Shown here: piece by piece, positions 17,882 to 24,993 of the stretch
How the letters are laid out: each line of letters starts with the position of its first letter
How positions within the stretch are numbered: position 1 is the stretch's first letter
Source of the DNA: UBA4615 sp046046245
GTDB lineage: Bacteria; Pseudomonadota; Gammaproteobacteria; Burkholderiales; Burkholderiaceae_E
DNA: 64,000 bases
NCBI GenBank assembly: GCA_046046245.1
Contig: JBJOKE010000083.1
Location: 9,253-73,252 of the forward strand
Direction: 5' to 3'
Translations under genes and position numbers: made by a program
The notes under the pieces: model-generated
The model's input: only the letters and a program-made list of their open reading frames with translations
What the model was told of the DNA's origin: nothing
The model's database searches: none

Positions 17882-19246
17882 ATGACTTCCCGCAGAACCT
17901 TCTTTCAAGCCGCAGGCGCTGCCGCTCTTGGCGCGGCAGCGGTAAGCCGCCCCGCGCTTGCCAGCCTGCCCGAGATTGCGACGCAATCGTCGCCCAAGAC
18001 GCAGCCTCCGCTTGCTCCGGCCGCAGGCCGTCCCTACAACCCGGTGGTGACGCTGAATGGCTGGACTGCGCCCTTTCGCATGAACGACGGCGTCAAGGAG
18101 TTCCACCTGGTGGCCGAGCCTGTCGTGCGCGAGTTCGCGCCTGGCATGAAGGCGAACCTCTGGGGCTACAACGGCCAGAGCCCGGGACCGACCATCGAGG
18201 CGGTCGAGGGCGACCGGGTGCGCATCTTCGTGACCAACCGGTTGCCCGAGCACACCACTATCCACTGGCACGGCATCCTGCTGCCCTCCGGCATGGACGG
18301 CGTGGGCGGGCTCTCGCAGCCGCACATCCCGCCCGGCAAGACCTTCGTCTACGAGTTCACGCTGACGAAGTCGGGCACCTTCATGTACCACCCCCACGCC
18401 GACGAGATGGTCCAGATGGCGATGGGGATGATGGGCATGTTCATCGTCCACCCGAAAGACGCGCGCCAGTTCCGAGCCGACCGCGACTACGTGTTCCTGC
18501 TGTCGGCCTACGACATTGACCCGGGCAGCTTCACGCCCAAGGTCAACACGATGCTCGACTTCAACCTGTGGACTTGGAACAGCCGGGTCTTTCCTGCCAT
18601 CGACCACTTGGTGGCCAGAACGGGAGAACGCGTTCGCATCCGCTTTGGCAACCTGACGATGACCAACCACCCGATGCACCTGCACGGCCACGACTTCGAG
18701 GTGACGGGTACAGATGGTGGGTGGGTGCCGAAGGCTGCCCGATGGCCCGAGGTCACGACCGATGTTGCGGTGGGTCAAATGCGAGCCATCGAGTTCGTTG
18801 CCGCGGCGGGCGACTGGGCGTTTCATTGCCACAAGTCGCACCACACGATGAATGCGATGGGGCACGACGTGCCGACGATGATTGGCGTGGACCATCGCGA
18901 GGTCGCCGACCGCATCAAGAAGCTCGTTCCCGACTACATGGTCATGGGCGAGCGCGGCATGGCAGACATGGGCGAGATGGAAATGCCGCTGCCGGACAAC
19001 ACGCTGCCGATGATGACCGGCCGTGGCCCGTTCGGTGCGCTCGAGATGGGCGGCATGTTCACCGTCGTCAAGGTACGCGACGACCAGAAGGCAGGCGACT
19101 ACAGCGACCCCGGTTGGTACAAGCATCCGCCCCGGACCGTCGCCTGGGAGTGGAACGGCGAAGTGCCACCACCAACGCGCGCGGCCGCTCCGGCTGCCGA
19201 TTCGCGCACGCTGCGCGTGCGCAAGCCTGATAACCACCAACACTGA
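17882..19246 (+). CDS. Tat-exported multicopper oxidase
   Basis: A 454-residue periplasmic oxidase, probably oxidising Cu+ to the less toxic Cu2+. The start MTSRRTFFQAAGAAALGAAA is a twin-arginine signal. All four copper-ligand motifs are visible: HWHG (His128, His130), YHPHADEM (His170, His172), HPMHLHGHDFEV (about 263-270) and HCHKSHHTMNAMGH (about 315). The Met-containing C-terminal segment DMGEMEMPLPDNTLPMM may be an extra copper site. At about 450 residues it is shorter than three-domain CopA/CueO oxidases, but all motifs are retained. It is coupled to the next gene, a cupredoxin, by a 7-bp gap. Confidence 0.93.
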   Translation: MTSRRTFFQAAGAAALGAAAVSRPALASLPEIATQSSPKTQPPLAPAAGRPYNPVVTLNGWTAPFRMNDGVKEFHLVAEPVVREFAPGMKANLWGYNGQSPGPTIEAVEGDRVRIFVTNRLPEHTTIHWHGILLPSGMDGVGGLSQPHIPPGKTFVYEFTLTKSGTFMYHPHADEMVQMAMGMMGMFIVHPKDARQFRADRDYVFLLSAYDIDPGSFTPKVNTMLDFNLWTWNSRVFPAIDHLVARTGERVRIRFGNLTMTNHPMHLHGHDFEVTGTDGGWVPKAARWPEVTTDVAVGQMRAIEFVAAAGDWAFHCHKSHHTMNAMGHDVPTMIGVDHREVADRIKKLVPDYMVMGERGMADMGEMEMPLPDNTLPMMTGRGPFGALEMGGMFTVVKVRDDQKAGDYSDPGWYKHPPRTVAWEWNGEVPPPTRAAAPAADSRTLRVRKPDNHQH

Positions 19247-19253
19247 GGCAGCC

Positions 19254-19793
19254 ATGAAAAAGACTGTTCTGACGGTGGCGCTTGCCGGTCTGGTCGGCGG
19301 AACTGGCTGGGCCGGCGCCCATGTGTTCACCCTTGTCGCCCTCGGGGTGACCACCCCAGCGGTGTTGGCGCACGGTGGTCACGGCTCAGGAAAGGCATTT
19401 GATGCGAGCCGCGTCGAGGAAACGCCCTACGGTCGCGCAGCTGACCCGAAGAAGGCCACGCGCACGATTCGCGTCTCGATGGACGACCGCATGAAGTTCA
19501 CGCCCTCGACCATTGAGGTCAGGCGGGGCGAGACGGTGCGTTTCGTGGTCCGCAATCAGGGCAAGGTCATGCACGAGATGGTGCTCGGCACGCCTGAGGA
19601 GCTCACCAAGCATGCCGAGCTGATGCGCAAGTTCCCCGACATGGAGCACGACGACCCGAACATGGTCCACGTGAAGCCCGGTGAGACGGGGGAGCTTGCG
19701 TGGACCTTTGACAAGGCGGGCACCTTCGGCATTGCCTGCTTGATTCCGGGACACTTCGAGGCCGGCATGTCCGGCAAGGTGGTGGTCAAGTGA
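19254..19793 (+). CDS. Periplasmic cupredoxin-domain protein
   Basis: A 179-residue exported protein; signal/anchor MKKTVLTVALAGLVGGTGWA followed by a His/Gly segment. The C-terminal plastocyanin-like fold (about residues 80-179) carries the type-1 copper set: His in VMHEMVLG, then the Cys, His and Met of ACLIPGHFEAGM. Many such proteins pair with multicopper oxidases as electron or copper acceptor, and here it follows one at 7 bp. Its stop overlaps the GTG of the next gene. The ATG at 19254 is chosen; earlier in-frame codons lie inside the oxidase gene. Confidence 0.9.
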   Translation: MKKTVLTVALAGLVGGTGWAGAHVFTLVALGVTTPAVLAHGGHGSGKAFDASRVEETPYGRAADPKKATRTIRVSMDDRMKFTPSTIEVRRGETVRFVVRNQGKVMHEMVLGTPEELTKHAELMRKFPDMEHDDPNMVHVKPGETGELAWTFDKAGTFGIACLIPGHFEAGMSGKVVVK

Positions 19794-20239
19794 ATCGACG
19801 TCGTGTGCTGTCGGTGCTCGCCGGCGCTGCACTTTCGCCCGCGCTTCCAGCGATTGCGGCGGGTCCGCAAGTCAGCGTGTTCAAGAACCCTTCTTGCGGC
19901 TGCTGCACGGAGTGGGTCGAGCACATGAAGGCAAACGGCTTCTCGGTGAGTGTGACTGAGGTCTCGGATACCTCCGGTCCTCGCAAGCTCGCTGGCGTCC
20001 CCGAGCGCTTCGGCAGCTGCCACACAGCTCGGGTGAGTGGCTACGCCCTCGAAGGGCATGTACCCGCCGCCGATGTTCATCGTCTGCTCAAGGAGCGCCC
20101 TGACGCCGTCGGCGTCGCCGTGCCCGGGATGCCCATTGGTTCTCCTGGCATGGAAGTGCCCGGGGGGCACAAGGACCGTTACGAGGTCCTGCTCATCGAC
20201 CGCAAGGGCGGCACCCGTGTGTGGTCCCGCCAATCCTGA
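19790..20239 (+). CDS. DUF411 metal-binding protein
   Basis: A 149-residue exported protein starting at a GTG that overlaps the preceding stop. Signal sequence MNRRRVLSVLAGAALSPALP, then the thioredoxin-like DUF411 core with FKNPSCGCCTEW (about residues 32-43), GSCHTARVSGYALEGHVP, and the GVAVPGMPIGSPGMEVPG Met/Pro loop typical of this family. DUF411 proteins are found in copper and other metal clusters and probably bind Cu in the periplasm; their reaction is not established. Family assignment is secure. Confidence 0.92.
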   Translation: MNRRRVLSVLAGAALSPALPAIAAGPQVSVFKNPSCGCCTEWVEHMKANGFSVSVTEVSDTSGPRKLAGVPERFGSCHTARVSGYALEGHVPAADVHRLLKERPDAVGVAVPGMPIGSPGMEVPGGHKDRYEVLLIDRKGGTRVWSRQS

Positions 20240-20260
20240 CTTCTACGACTCGGAGCCAAC

Positions 20261-20611
20261 ATGAAAGACTCGCATTTCGCCCTCTGCCTCGTCATCGCGC
20301 TGACCGCTTGGGGCGCTCAGGCCCAGACGCAGGGCGCTGACCACGCTTCGCACCACGCGCCGGCCGCCGCCTCGACCGCTCAAGGCGCGGACTTCGTCCA
20401 AGGTGAGGTACGTCGCATCGACCTCGAGACGAAGAAGGTCACGCTGAGGCACGCCCCCATCCCGAACCTGCAGATGCCGGACATGACGATGGTCTTCCAA
20501 GTGCAGGACTCGGCCGTGCTCCAGCGCCTGAAGGTAGGCGACAAGGTCCGATTCAAGGCCGACAAGGTCGACGGCGCCTATACCGTCACTGCCATCGAAG
20601 CCGCTCAGTAG
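20261..20611 (+). CDS. CusF-like periplasmic copper-binding protein
   Basis: A 116-residue exported protein: signal peptide MKDSHFALCLVIALTAWGAQ, a His-rich linker (DHASHHAP) and an OB-fold CusF domain (residues about 45-115). Conserved: His in LRHAPIPN and the MTM pair in MPDMTMVFQV. The tryptophan that caps copper in E. coli CusF (NWPEMTM) is replaced by Met here (QMPDMTM). This could give a third thioether ligand. It likely carries Cu/Ag ions in the periplasm, but no CusCBA pump is adjacent. Confidence 0.88.
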   Translation: MKDSHFALCLVIALTAWGAQAQTQGADHASHHAPAAASTAQGADFVQGEVRRIDLETKKVTLRHAPIPNLQMPDMTMVFQVQDSAVLQRLKVGDKVRFKADKVDGAYTVTAIEAAQ

Positions 20612-20666
20612 TGCGGCCTAGCCGCCCGACCGTCCCACTGGTGTTCAACTCGTGAAGGAGACAGCG

Positions 20667-20981
20667 ATGAAGACACGCAGTCTGATGCTGGTTCCGGTTG
20701 CAGCGCTCACCTTCTTGGCTGGCTGCTCAACGCAGCAAGGTCAAGGTTCTGGCGGGTCGATGATGGGTGGCTCGGGCGGTGGCATGGCCATGGGAGGCGG
20801 AAATTCGGCGCAGATGTGCGAGATGTACCGGCAGATGATGGCTGGCAAGTCGCCCGCGGAGCAGCAGTCGGCAATGGAGGCACACATGAGGTCCATGCAC
20901 GGAAGCAATGTCACGCCCGAGCAGGCGCGCATGCACCGCGAGATGATGGAGAAGAACTGCGCGGGTATGTCCACGCGTTGA
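20667..20981 (+). CDS. Met/Gly-rich small lipoprotein
   Basis: A 104-residue protein with good ribosome site (GAAGGAG) before the ATG at 20667. A lipobox (ALTFLAGCST, Cys near residue 20) is followed by a Gly/Met-rich stretch (GGSMMGGSGGGMAMGGG) and a helical, Met-dense C-terminus (MCEMYRQMMAGKSP, EARM/HREMMEK type) ending with a second Cys (NCAGM). The methionine spacing suggests Cu+ binding at the membrane surface. No named family recognised; function is inferred from composition and context. Confidence 0.8.
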   Translation: MKTRSLMLVPVAALTFLAGCSTQQGQGSGGSMMGGSGGGMAMGGGNSAQMCEMYRQMMAGKSPAEQQSAMEAHMRSMHGSNVTPEQARMHREMMEKNCAGMSTR

Positions 20982-20990
20982 GGGTCATGG

Positions 20991-21026
20991 GGCGCCCCGC
21001 TGCCCGGACCCAAGCGGCGGGGCGCC
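20991..21026 (+). terminator. Strong GC hairpin downstream of the Met-rich lipoprotein gene
   Basis: GGCGCCCCGC (20991-21000) pairs perfectly with GCGGGGCGCC (21017-21026) across a 16-nt loop, 10 bp after the lipoprotein stop. No T-run follows, so it may be a Rho-assisted terminator or an mRNA-stabilising end. The DUF2933 gene lies just beyond. Confidence 0.5.
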
Positions 21027-21066
21027 TGCGCGAAGCGACGTGTTGGGTCCTTGGGAGGACACCAAC

Positions 21067-21345
21067 ATGGCTGATAGCTCAGGTACGAATCTCGGGCACT
21101 CAGTTGCTCGAAGACTGCCCTGGAGAGGGGCCACAATCATGGTCGCAGCGGTGATTGCCTTCTACTTGCTCAGGGAGCATTGGAACCACATCGCCGGAAA
21201 CGCAGCCTATCTGCTGCTGCTTGCCTGTCCGTTGATGCACCTGTTCGGGCACGGACATGGTCATGGTCAAGGGCATGGCCATCATCGCCAAGGCGGCGAT
21301 AGCGGACAGTCGAACTCGGCGAGCGGCCGGGAAGGCTCGTTCTAA
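21067..21345 (+). CDS. DUF2933 small membrane protein
   Basis: A 92-residue protein with one or two membrane helices (ATIMVAAVIAFYLLREHW and AAYLLLLACPLMHLFGH) and a His/Gly tail GHGHGHGQGHGHHRQGG. LLREHW...YLLLLACPLMHLF is the recognisable DUF2933 signature; these small proteins are frequent in copper/mercury clusters of Proteobacteria, function unknown. The ATG at 21067 follows GGGAGGA. It sits behind a strong hairpin, so may be expressed at lower level than the genes before it. Confidence 0.88.
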   Translation: MADSSGTNLGHSVARRLPWRGATIMVAAVIAFYLLREHWNHIAGNAAYLLLLACPLMHLFGHGHGHGQGHGHHRQGGDSGQSNSASGREGSF

Positions 21346-21351
21346 AGCCCG

Positions 21352-22197
21352 TCAACGTCCGAGGAGCGCGGCGATGCTGTCCCACCGCTCCTCGACGGCC
21401 CGCTCGCCTGCGGCGATGAGCGCATCGTGATGGCCCGCTTTGTCGACCCATCGGTGAACGTCGAGACGAATTGCGACGTCGGCGTCCTTTACCTGTTCAT
21501 CGATGAGGCGGTTCACGAGGATATGGACGGTATGCAGCGGCGTGCCGGCAAGGCCTGGGGCGGGCTCCTCGCCGGGACGGTAGGCGACGTCGACCGCGAT
21601 GACCCGACGCGCACCGAGCTCGCGCGCAGCACGGACGGGAATCGGCTCCGACAGCGCGCCATCGACCAGCCATCGACCGTCGAGGCGCACCGGCGAGTAC
21701 AGCACTGGCAGACTGCTCGATGCTTGCACCGCCGGGCCCGCCGGCCCCTGCGACAGCAGCACGCGCTGCCCGGTGGCAAAGTCGGTCGCCACGGCGGCGA
21801 ACCGGGTCGGCCAGCGTTCGATGGGCACGCCGTGCGTCTCTCTCGCGACGAGCGTACCGACGGCGTCGTTTCGCAGCAGCCCTCGGTCAAGCGCGAGCGA
21901 CTGGTTCGTCCACCAGCCCAACCCCATCGTCGCCCGATGGACTTGCTCCCAGGACAGCCCGTACGCCCACATCGCACCCGCGATGGCGCCTGCGCTGGTG
22001 CCGGTCACGACGCCAGGTCGAACGCCTCGGGCTTCGAGCGCCTTCAGCACGCCAAGGTGGGCGTACCCGTGCAGCGAGCCGCTGCCGAGCGCGAGCCCTA
22101 CATTCGGCTGAGTGACTTGTGCGCTGGACACACTTGCAGACGCGACCGCCGCACCGATAGCCGTATGCAGGAATTGCCGTCTTCTCGTCAGTGACAC
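21352..22197 (-). CDS. Patatin-like phospholipase, probably Tat-exported
   Basis: A serine lipase/acyl hydrolase of about 281 residues. The Ser-Asp dyad is visible: GTSAG (Ser nucleophile) and DGALSEPIPV (Asp). The oxyanion-hole glycine loop is LGSGSLHGYAHLGVL. A GTG at 22197 gives MSLTRRRQFLHTAIGAAVAS, which looks like a twin-arginine signal; a longer ATG start at 22257 would put 20 extra residues ahead of it and overlap the divergent gene. Patatin-like enzymes cleave phospholipids; why one sits at the end of a copper cluster is not clear. It is convergent with the DUF2933 gene (6-bp gap). Confidence 0.88.
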   Translation of the reverse strand: MSLTRRRQFLHTAIGAAVASASVSSAQVTQPNVGLALGSGSLHGYAHLGVLKALEARGVRPGVVTGTSAGAIAGAMWAYGLSWEQVHRATMGLGWWTNQSLALDRGLLRNDAVGTLVARETHGVPIERWPTRFAAVATDFATGQRVLLSQGPAGPAVQASSSLPVLYSPVRLDGRWLVDGALSEPIPVRAARELGARRVIAVDVAYRPGEEPAPGLAGTPLHTVHILVNRLIDEQVKDADVAIRLDVHRWVDKAGHHDALIAAGERAVEERWDSIAALLGR

Positions 22198-22219
22198 GAG
22201 TCCCAATGAGGGGTCAGCC

Positions 22220-22669
22220 GTGAACGTCACCGCGAAACGCTCCTGGTCCGTGGCCAATGCGGCGTTGTTGTTGGGCGGGATATGGCTACTCGGACTAGGA
22301 CTCTACTTCATCGTGCTGCGCCCACCGCTGCTGCCGGAAGACGAACGCTTTATTGGGAAGTCCCTGCAGGACGCTTCCGCGGTTCTCCCCGGGCTGGCGC
22401 CTTGGCTTGGGCACGTGTTCGACGTGCTGGGTGGGTTCGCGGCGGGCTTGGGCGGCCTGGTCGTATGGCTTGCCACGTCTGAATCGCCGAATCAGACTCG
22501 TCTGGGGGCCGCAGTGGCTGGCTTCGCGGTGTGCGCGTGGATGGCTGCAACGAACTTCGCGATTCAGTCGGACTTCAGATGGGTGCTCTTGGCCGCACTT
22601 ACTCCGTGGCTGATTGCGCTCTGGGCGCTGCTCCTAGAACACCCGAGCAACATAAGGGGAAGCACGTGA
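22220..22669 (+). CDS. Hypothetical four-helix membrane protein
   Basis: A 149-residue integral membrane protein with four hydrophobic segments (ANAALLLGGIWLLGLGLYFI; VFDVLGGFAAGLGGLVVWLA; LGAAVAGFAVCAWMAATNFA; WVLLAALTPWLIALWALLL). The GTG at 22220 with GAGGGG upstream is preferred because it puts a basic residue stretch before helix 1. No family recognised. It is divergent from the patatin-like gene with only 22 bp between starts, and its stop overlaps the next GTG, so the next gene is co-translated. Confidence 0.7.
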   Translation: MNVTAKRSWSVANAALLLGGIWLLGLGLYFIVLRPPLLPEDERFIGKSLQDASAVLPGLAPWLGHVFDVLGGFAAGLGGLVVWLATSESPNQTRLGAAVAGFAVCAWMAATNFAIQSDFRWVLLAALTPWLIALWALLLEHPSNIRGST

Positions 22670-22974
22670 CCGACGTAGTCGCAAAGAGCAAGCGCCTGGC
22701 AAGCATCAAGCAGGCGGAAGTACTGTCGGTGCTGGGCGCCGGCGTGCTTGGCGCCGGGTTGGCGCTGCTCGCGCCAGATGCGTTCGGGCCGTACGTCTAC
22801 TGGCTCATCGGAATCGGCATTGCCGTACACGGACTCGGGATGAGCGCTAAGCACCGCTTAGAAGTGGCTCAACGAGAGCAGCTGCGATGGGAGAGGGTAC
22901 TGTTCGCGGTTTGCTGGGTGGTTTTGGCGGCGTTAATCATCGTTGCTGTAATTCGCGCGCTCGGCTATCGGTAA
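22666..22974 (+). CDS. Hypothetical small membrane protein
   Basis: A 102-residue protein beginning at a GTG overlapping the previous stop, with AAGGGGA upstream. Three hydrophobic helices are visible (VLSVLGAGVLGAGLALLA; YVYWLIGIGIAVHGLGM; VLFAVCWVVLAALIIVAVIR), joined by basic loops (AKHRLEVAQREQLRWER). The layout resembles small inner-membrane proteins that accompany metal clusters, but I recognise no family and propose no function. Confidence 0.7.
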   Translation: MTDVVAKSKRLASIKQAEVLSVLGAGVLGAGLALLAPDAFGPYVYWLIGIGIAVHGLGMSAKHRLEVAQREQLRWERVLFAVCWVVLAALIIVAVIRALGYR

Positions 22975-23225
22975 AGCGAGCCTCGGACTCCTGCCCCCCG
23001 CGACGCCGGGTGCGACCGCTACGATTCCCGGTCCGCGGGACCAAGAAGCGCCGTAAGTTATTGCTTCCGGACCGAAATAGTTACTCGCCCATCAACTCCT
23101 GTGGCTGCAGTCGAGCCCGCCAGTAAGGCGCACAGTCGGCCTTGGCGACGCGGCTGAATCATGGAGCGGCGGGGACGTCGCACGTGGGAGCGAAGCGTTA
23201 AACGAAGGCGCCCTCGATGCCCATC
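22975..23225. other. Intergenic stretch at the end of the metal island
   Basis: No convincing gene, RNA or terminator is visible. A short dyad GGTCC/GGACC lies near 23030. The stretch separates the last island membrane-protein gene from orphan genes on the other strand and may be decayed DNA. Confidence 0.4.
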
Positions 23226-23510
23226 TCATCGACTCCATGGCATCCGTTTCTTCGACACGAGGACCGCGTTCGGGATGGCATCCCGAACTCGGGCTGCTCG
23301 AGGCGCAGAATGCGCCTCAAGCCAATGCCTTGCCGCTTCAACATGCGCTGGCGTGATGCCGGGCACCCAGTCGACGAGTTGTGCCCAAGTCATGCCGGCG
23401 TCCAAGCTTGCGACGACCGCGTCAATGTTCACCCGCGTGCCTGCGAAGCACGGCATGCCGCCCTGAATATCCGGGTCGCAGTCAACGAAAGGAGGGGTCT
23501 GGTTGAGCAT
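23226..23510 (-). CDS. DUF433 protein (VapB-type antitoxin-like), orphan
   Basis: A 94-residue protein. Residues 8-68 match DUF433: FVDCDPDIQGGMPCFAGTRV, then ASLDAGMTWAQLVDWVPGIT and a last helix AHVEAARHWLEAH. DUF433 proteins are small HTH-like DNA-binding antitoxins usually followed by a DUF5615 PIN-like toxin gene. No such partner is seen downstream (to 22975), so the system appears incomplete. The C-terminal ~25 residues (RDAIPNAVLVSKKRMPWSR) look non-native, which supports decay. The start ATG lacks a strong ribosome site. Confidence 0.7.
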   Translation of the reverse strand: MLNQTPPFVDCDPDIQGGMPCFAGTRVNIDAVVASLDAGMTWAQLVDWVPGITPAHVEAARHWLEAHSAPRAARVRDAIPNAVLVSKKRMPWSR

Positions 23511-23587
23511 GTCATCAACGTCCTGGAACGAGTTGCGATTCGAGAATCAGCCATATCGGTCTCGAAGGCTATGACCTTTCCGGCCGA

Positions 23588-23854
23588 CTACCGCGCGGGA
23601 CCTACGGGCCCGGCCATGCGCGCGCCCGGTCGGCCCGCTAGTGTGACAACTCGTCCGTCGAGAACCACCGACGCAGCGCCGAATGGCCCCGGTTCCGTCC
23701 CATCGCGAATCACTAGGGCCCTGTATCCGTTCGGCAGAACACTGCCGTCAAACCAGTTAATGGCTTGCGTGGTCTCCTTGGTCAATCGAATTTCCCGCGG
23801 CCCAAACTGGTCAATGAAATGGGAGTCCGTTTGGCAGTGCTTTGCGGTTTTCAC
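23588..23854 (-). CDS. Hypothetical protein, uncertain
   Basis: An 88-residue frame with a GTG start and weak ribosome site. The first 60 residues have normal protein composition and codon use (QFGPREIRLTKETTQAINWF; LPNGYRALVIRDGTEPG). The last 25 are Gly/Arg/Pro rich. No family recognised. It lies in a decayed region between the metal island and the chromosome, so it may be a gene remnant. Confidence 0.4.
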   Translation of the reverse strand: MKTAKHCQTDSHFIDQFGPREIRLTKETTQAINWFDGSVLPNGYRALVIRDGTEPGPFGAASVVLDGRVVTLAGRPGARMAGPVGPAR

Positions 23855-23913
23855 AAAGTGAAATCGAAGCTCTACGGGAGGTTTAACCCCAAGTAGTAAA
23901 TTGAAGTTGGTAG

Positions 23914-24100
23914 GGAAAATGCCGCGCCTGCAACCAGCGCAAGGGCAACCGCACGCCCGAGTCCGCCGGCATGCCGCTGCTCTACGTGCCCTACGTGCCC
24001 AACCGGCACGAGGCCTTCATCCTCGCGAACCGCCGGATCCTGTCCGACCAGATGACCTTCCTGCTGGCCGGCGTGCCGCGTCACTCGCGGCTGTGGGCCG
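23914..24100 (+). pseudogene. HNH endonuclease, 3' remnant truncated at the island junction
   Basis: In one frame after a stop at 23911-23913 the sequence reads CRACNQRKGNRTPESAGM, the Cys-x2-Cys-Asn zinc/HNH end of a well-known Burkholderiales HNH endonuclease. It continues MPLLYVPYVPNRHEAFILAN and ILSDQMTFLLAGVPRHSRLW. The N-terminal two thirds, including the catalytic HNH His, are missing. Upstream DNA is compositionally unlike it, so the break at about 23,914 looks like an insertion or recombination point. No start codon is available; the fragment is presumably non-functional. Confidence 0.75.
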
Positions 24101-24116
24101 TCGGCGACGACGGCGT

Positions 24117-24275
24117 GTCAGCGGTGGAGGCGGCGGCAGGCTCGGCGCGGCCGCGCAGGCGTTCGCCGCACGCGTCGGCGGGCAGGAGTCGCGAGAACAG
24201 GTAGCCCTGCATCGGCCGCTGCAGCCGAGCTCGACCAGCGCATCGCGCTGGGGCTCGGTCCGGGTCGGCCGTCAC
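24117..24275 (-). pseudogene. EAL-domain (c-di-GMP phosphodiesterase) C-terminal remnant
   Basis: The minus strand encodes MQGYLFSRLLPADACGERLR, the conserved end of EAL domains (usually QGYLFSRPLP). Just before it, in a neighbouring frame, lies PQRDALVELGC, the helix that normally precedes it. The two halves are separated by a frameshift near 24,225-24,235, and nothing recognisable lies further upstream, where the mrpG end begins. It is therefore a decayed fragment of a signalling gene, not an active enzyme. Confidence 0.65.
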
Positions 24276-24286
24276 CGTGTTCCCGG

Positions 24287-24706
24287 TCAGCCCGCGGCGC
24301 CCCCTGAGGTCGGCGACCCGTCCGCGTCGGGCCCGGTGCCGTCCGGGCGGGCGCCGTCCGGCGCTGCCGGGTCGCCCCCGGGCTCCGGCGGTCGCCGCAG
24401 CGGCTCGCGCGCCAGCGCCGACTTCACCAGCAGGTGGGCGGCGATCGGCGCGGTCAGGAACACGAAGACGGTGATCAGCAGCTCGTGGATCACCGGTCGC
24501 TGGCCGGTCCAGCCGAAGAACACCATCGAGGCGAGCAGCACGCCGCCCACGCCGAGCGTGCTCGCCTTCGTCGGCGCGTGCAGGCGCAGGTAGAAGTCGC
24601 GCAGCCGCACCAGCCCGATCGCGCCCACCAGCGCGAACCCGCCGCCCGCGATCATCAGCAGGCTCGCGATCAGCTCGATCAGCAGCGGCAGTTCGTCGTT
24701 CGCCAT
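24287..24706 (-). CDS. mrpG: Na+/H+ (K+/H+) antiporter subunit G
   Basis: A 139-residue subunit of the multi-protein Mrp antiporter, last gene of the operon. Three helices (LLIELIASLLMIAGGGFALV; GVGGVLLASMVFFGW; LLITVFVFLTAPIAAHLL) and the family motif GLVRLRDFYLRLHAPTKAST between helices 1 and 2 are present. The C-terminal ~40 residues are a Pro/Gly/Asp-rich tail unlike most MrpG proteins. The ATG at 24706 lies 11 bp after mrpF ends. Role: structural part of the membrane complex. Confidence 0.9.
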   Translation of the reverse strand: MANDELPLLIELIASLLMIAGGGFALVGAIGLVRLRDFYLRLHAPTKASTLGVGGVLLASMVFFGWTGQRPVIHELLITVFVFLTAPIAAHLLVKSALAREPLRRPPEPGGDPAAPDGARPDGTGPDADGSPTSGGAAG

Positions 24707-24717
24707 CGCGTCGCCCT

Positions 24718-24993
24718 TCAGTCGTGGTCGATCACGTCGCCGCGTGCGACGAAGCGGGCGGTGACGACGGTGCCGACGAAGCCGAGCAGCGCGATCACCA
24801 GCGCCGCCTCGAAGTAGACCTGCGTACGGAAGCGGATGCCGAGCAGGATCACCACCGCCAGCGCGTTCACGTAGAGCGTGTCGAGGGCGAGCACGCGGTC
24901 GAGCACGTCGGGTCCGACGAGCAGTCGCCAGCACGACAGCAGCATCGCGACGGCGAACAGCGCGAGCGCCAGGGTCAGCGCGTGGTCGATCAT
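24718..24993 (-). CDS. mrpF: Mrp antiporter subunit F
   Basis: A 91-residue protein with three helices; the signature LLVGPDVLDRVLALDTLYVN (about residues 26-45) is typical of MrpF/MnhF/PhaF. Its ATG overlaps the mrpE stop by 4 bp, indicating coupled translation in the order A(B)-C-D-E-F-G. It is part of the hetero-oligomeric cation/proton antiporter that exchanges Na+ or K+ for H+ and supports pH and salt homeostasis. Confidence 0.92.
   Translation of the reverse strand: MIDHALTLALALFAVAMLLSCWRLLVGPDVLDRVLALDTLYVNALAVVILLGIRFRTQVYFEAALVIALLGFVGTVVTARFVARGDVIDHD

Noticed and set aside
23004..23045. String ending in GATTCCCGGTCCGCGGGACCA that resembles the 3' end of a tRNA (possible attachment site).
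   Set aside because: No acceptor 5' strand, D-arm or anticodon arm can be placed upstream, and the T-arm spacing is wrong. No integrase gene is near.
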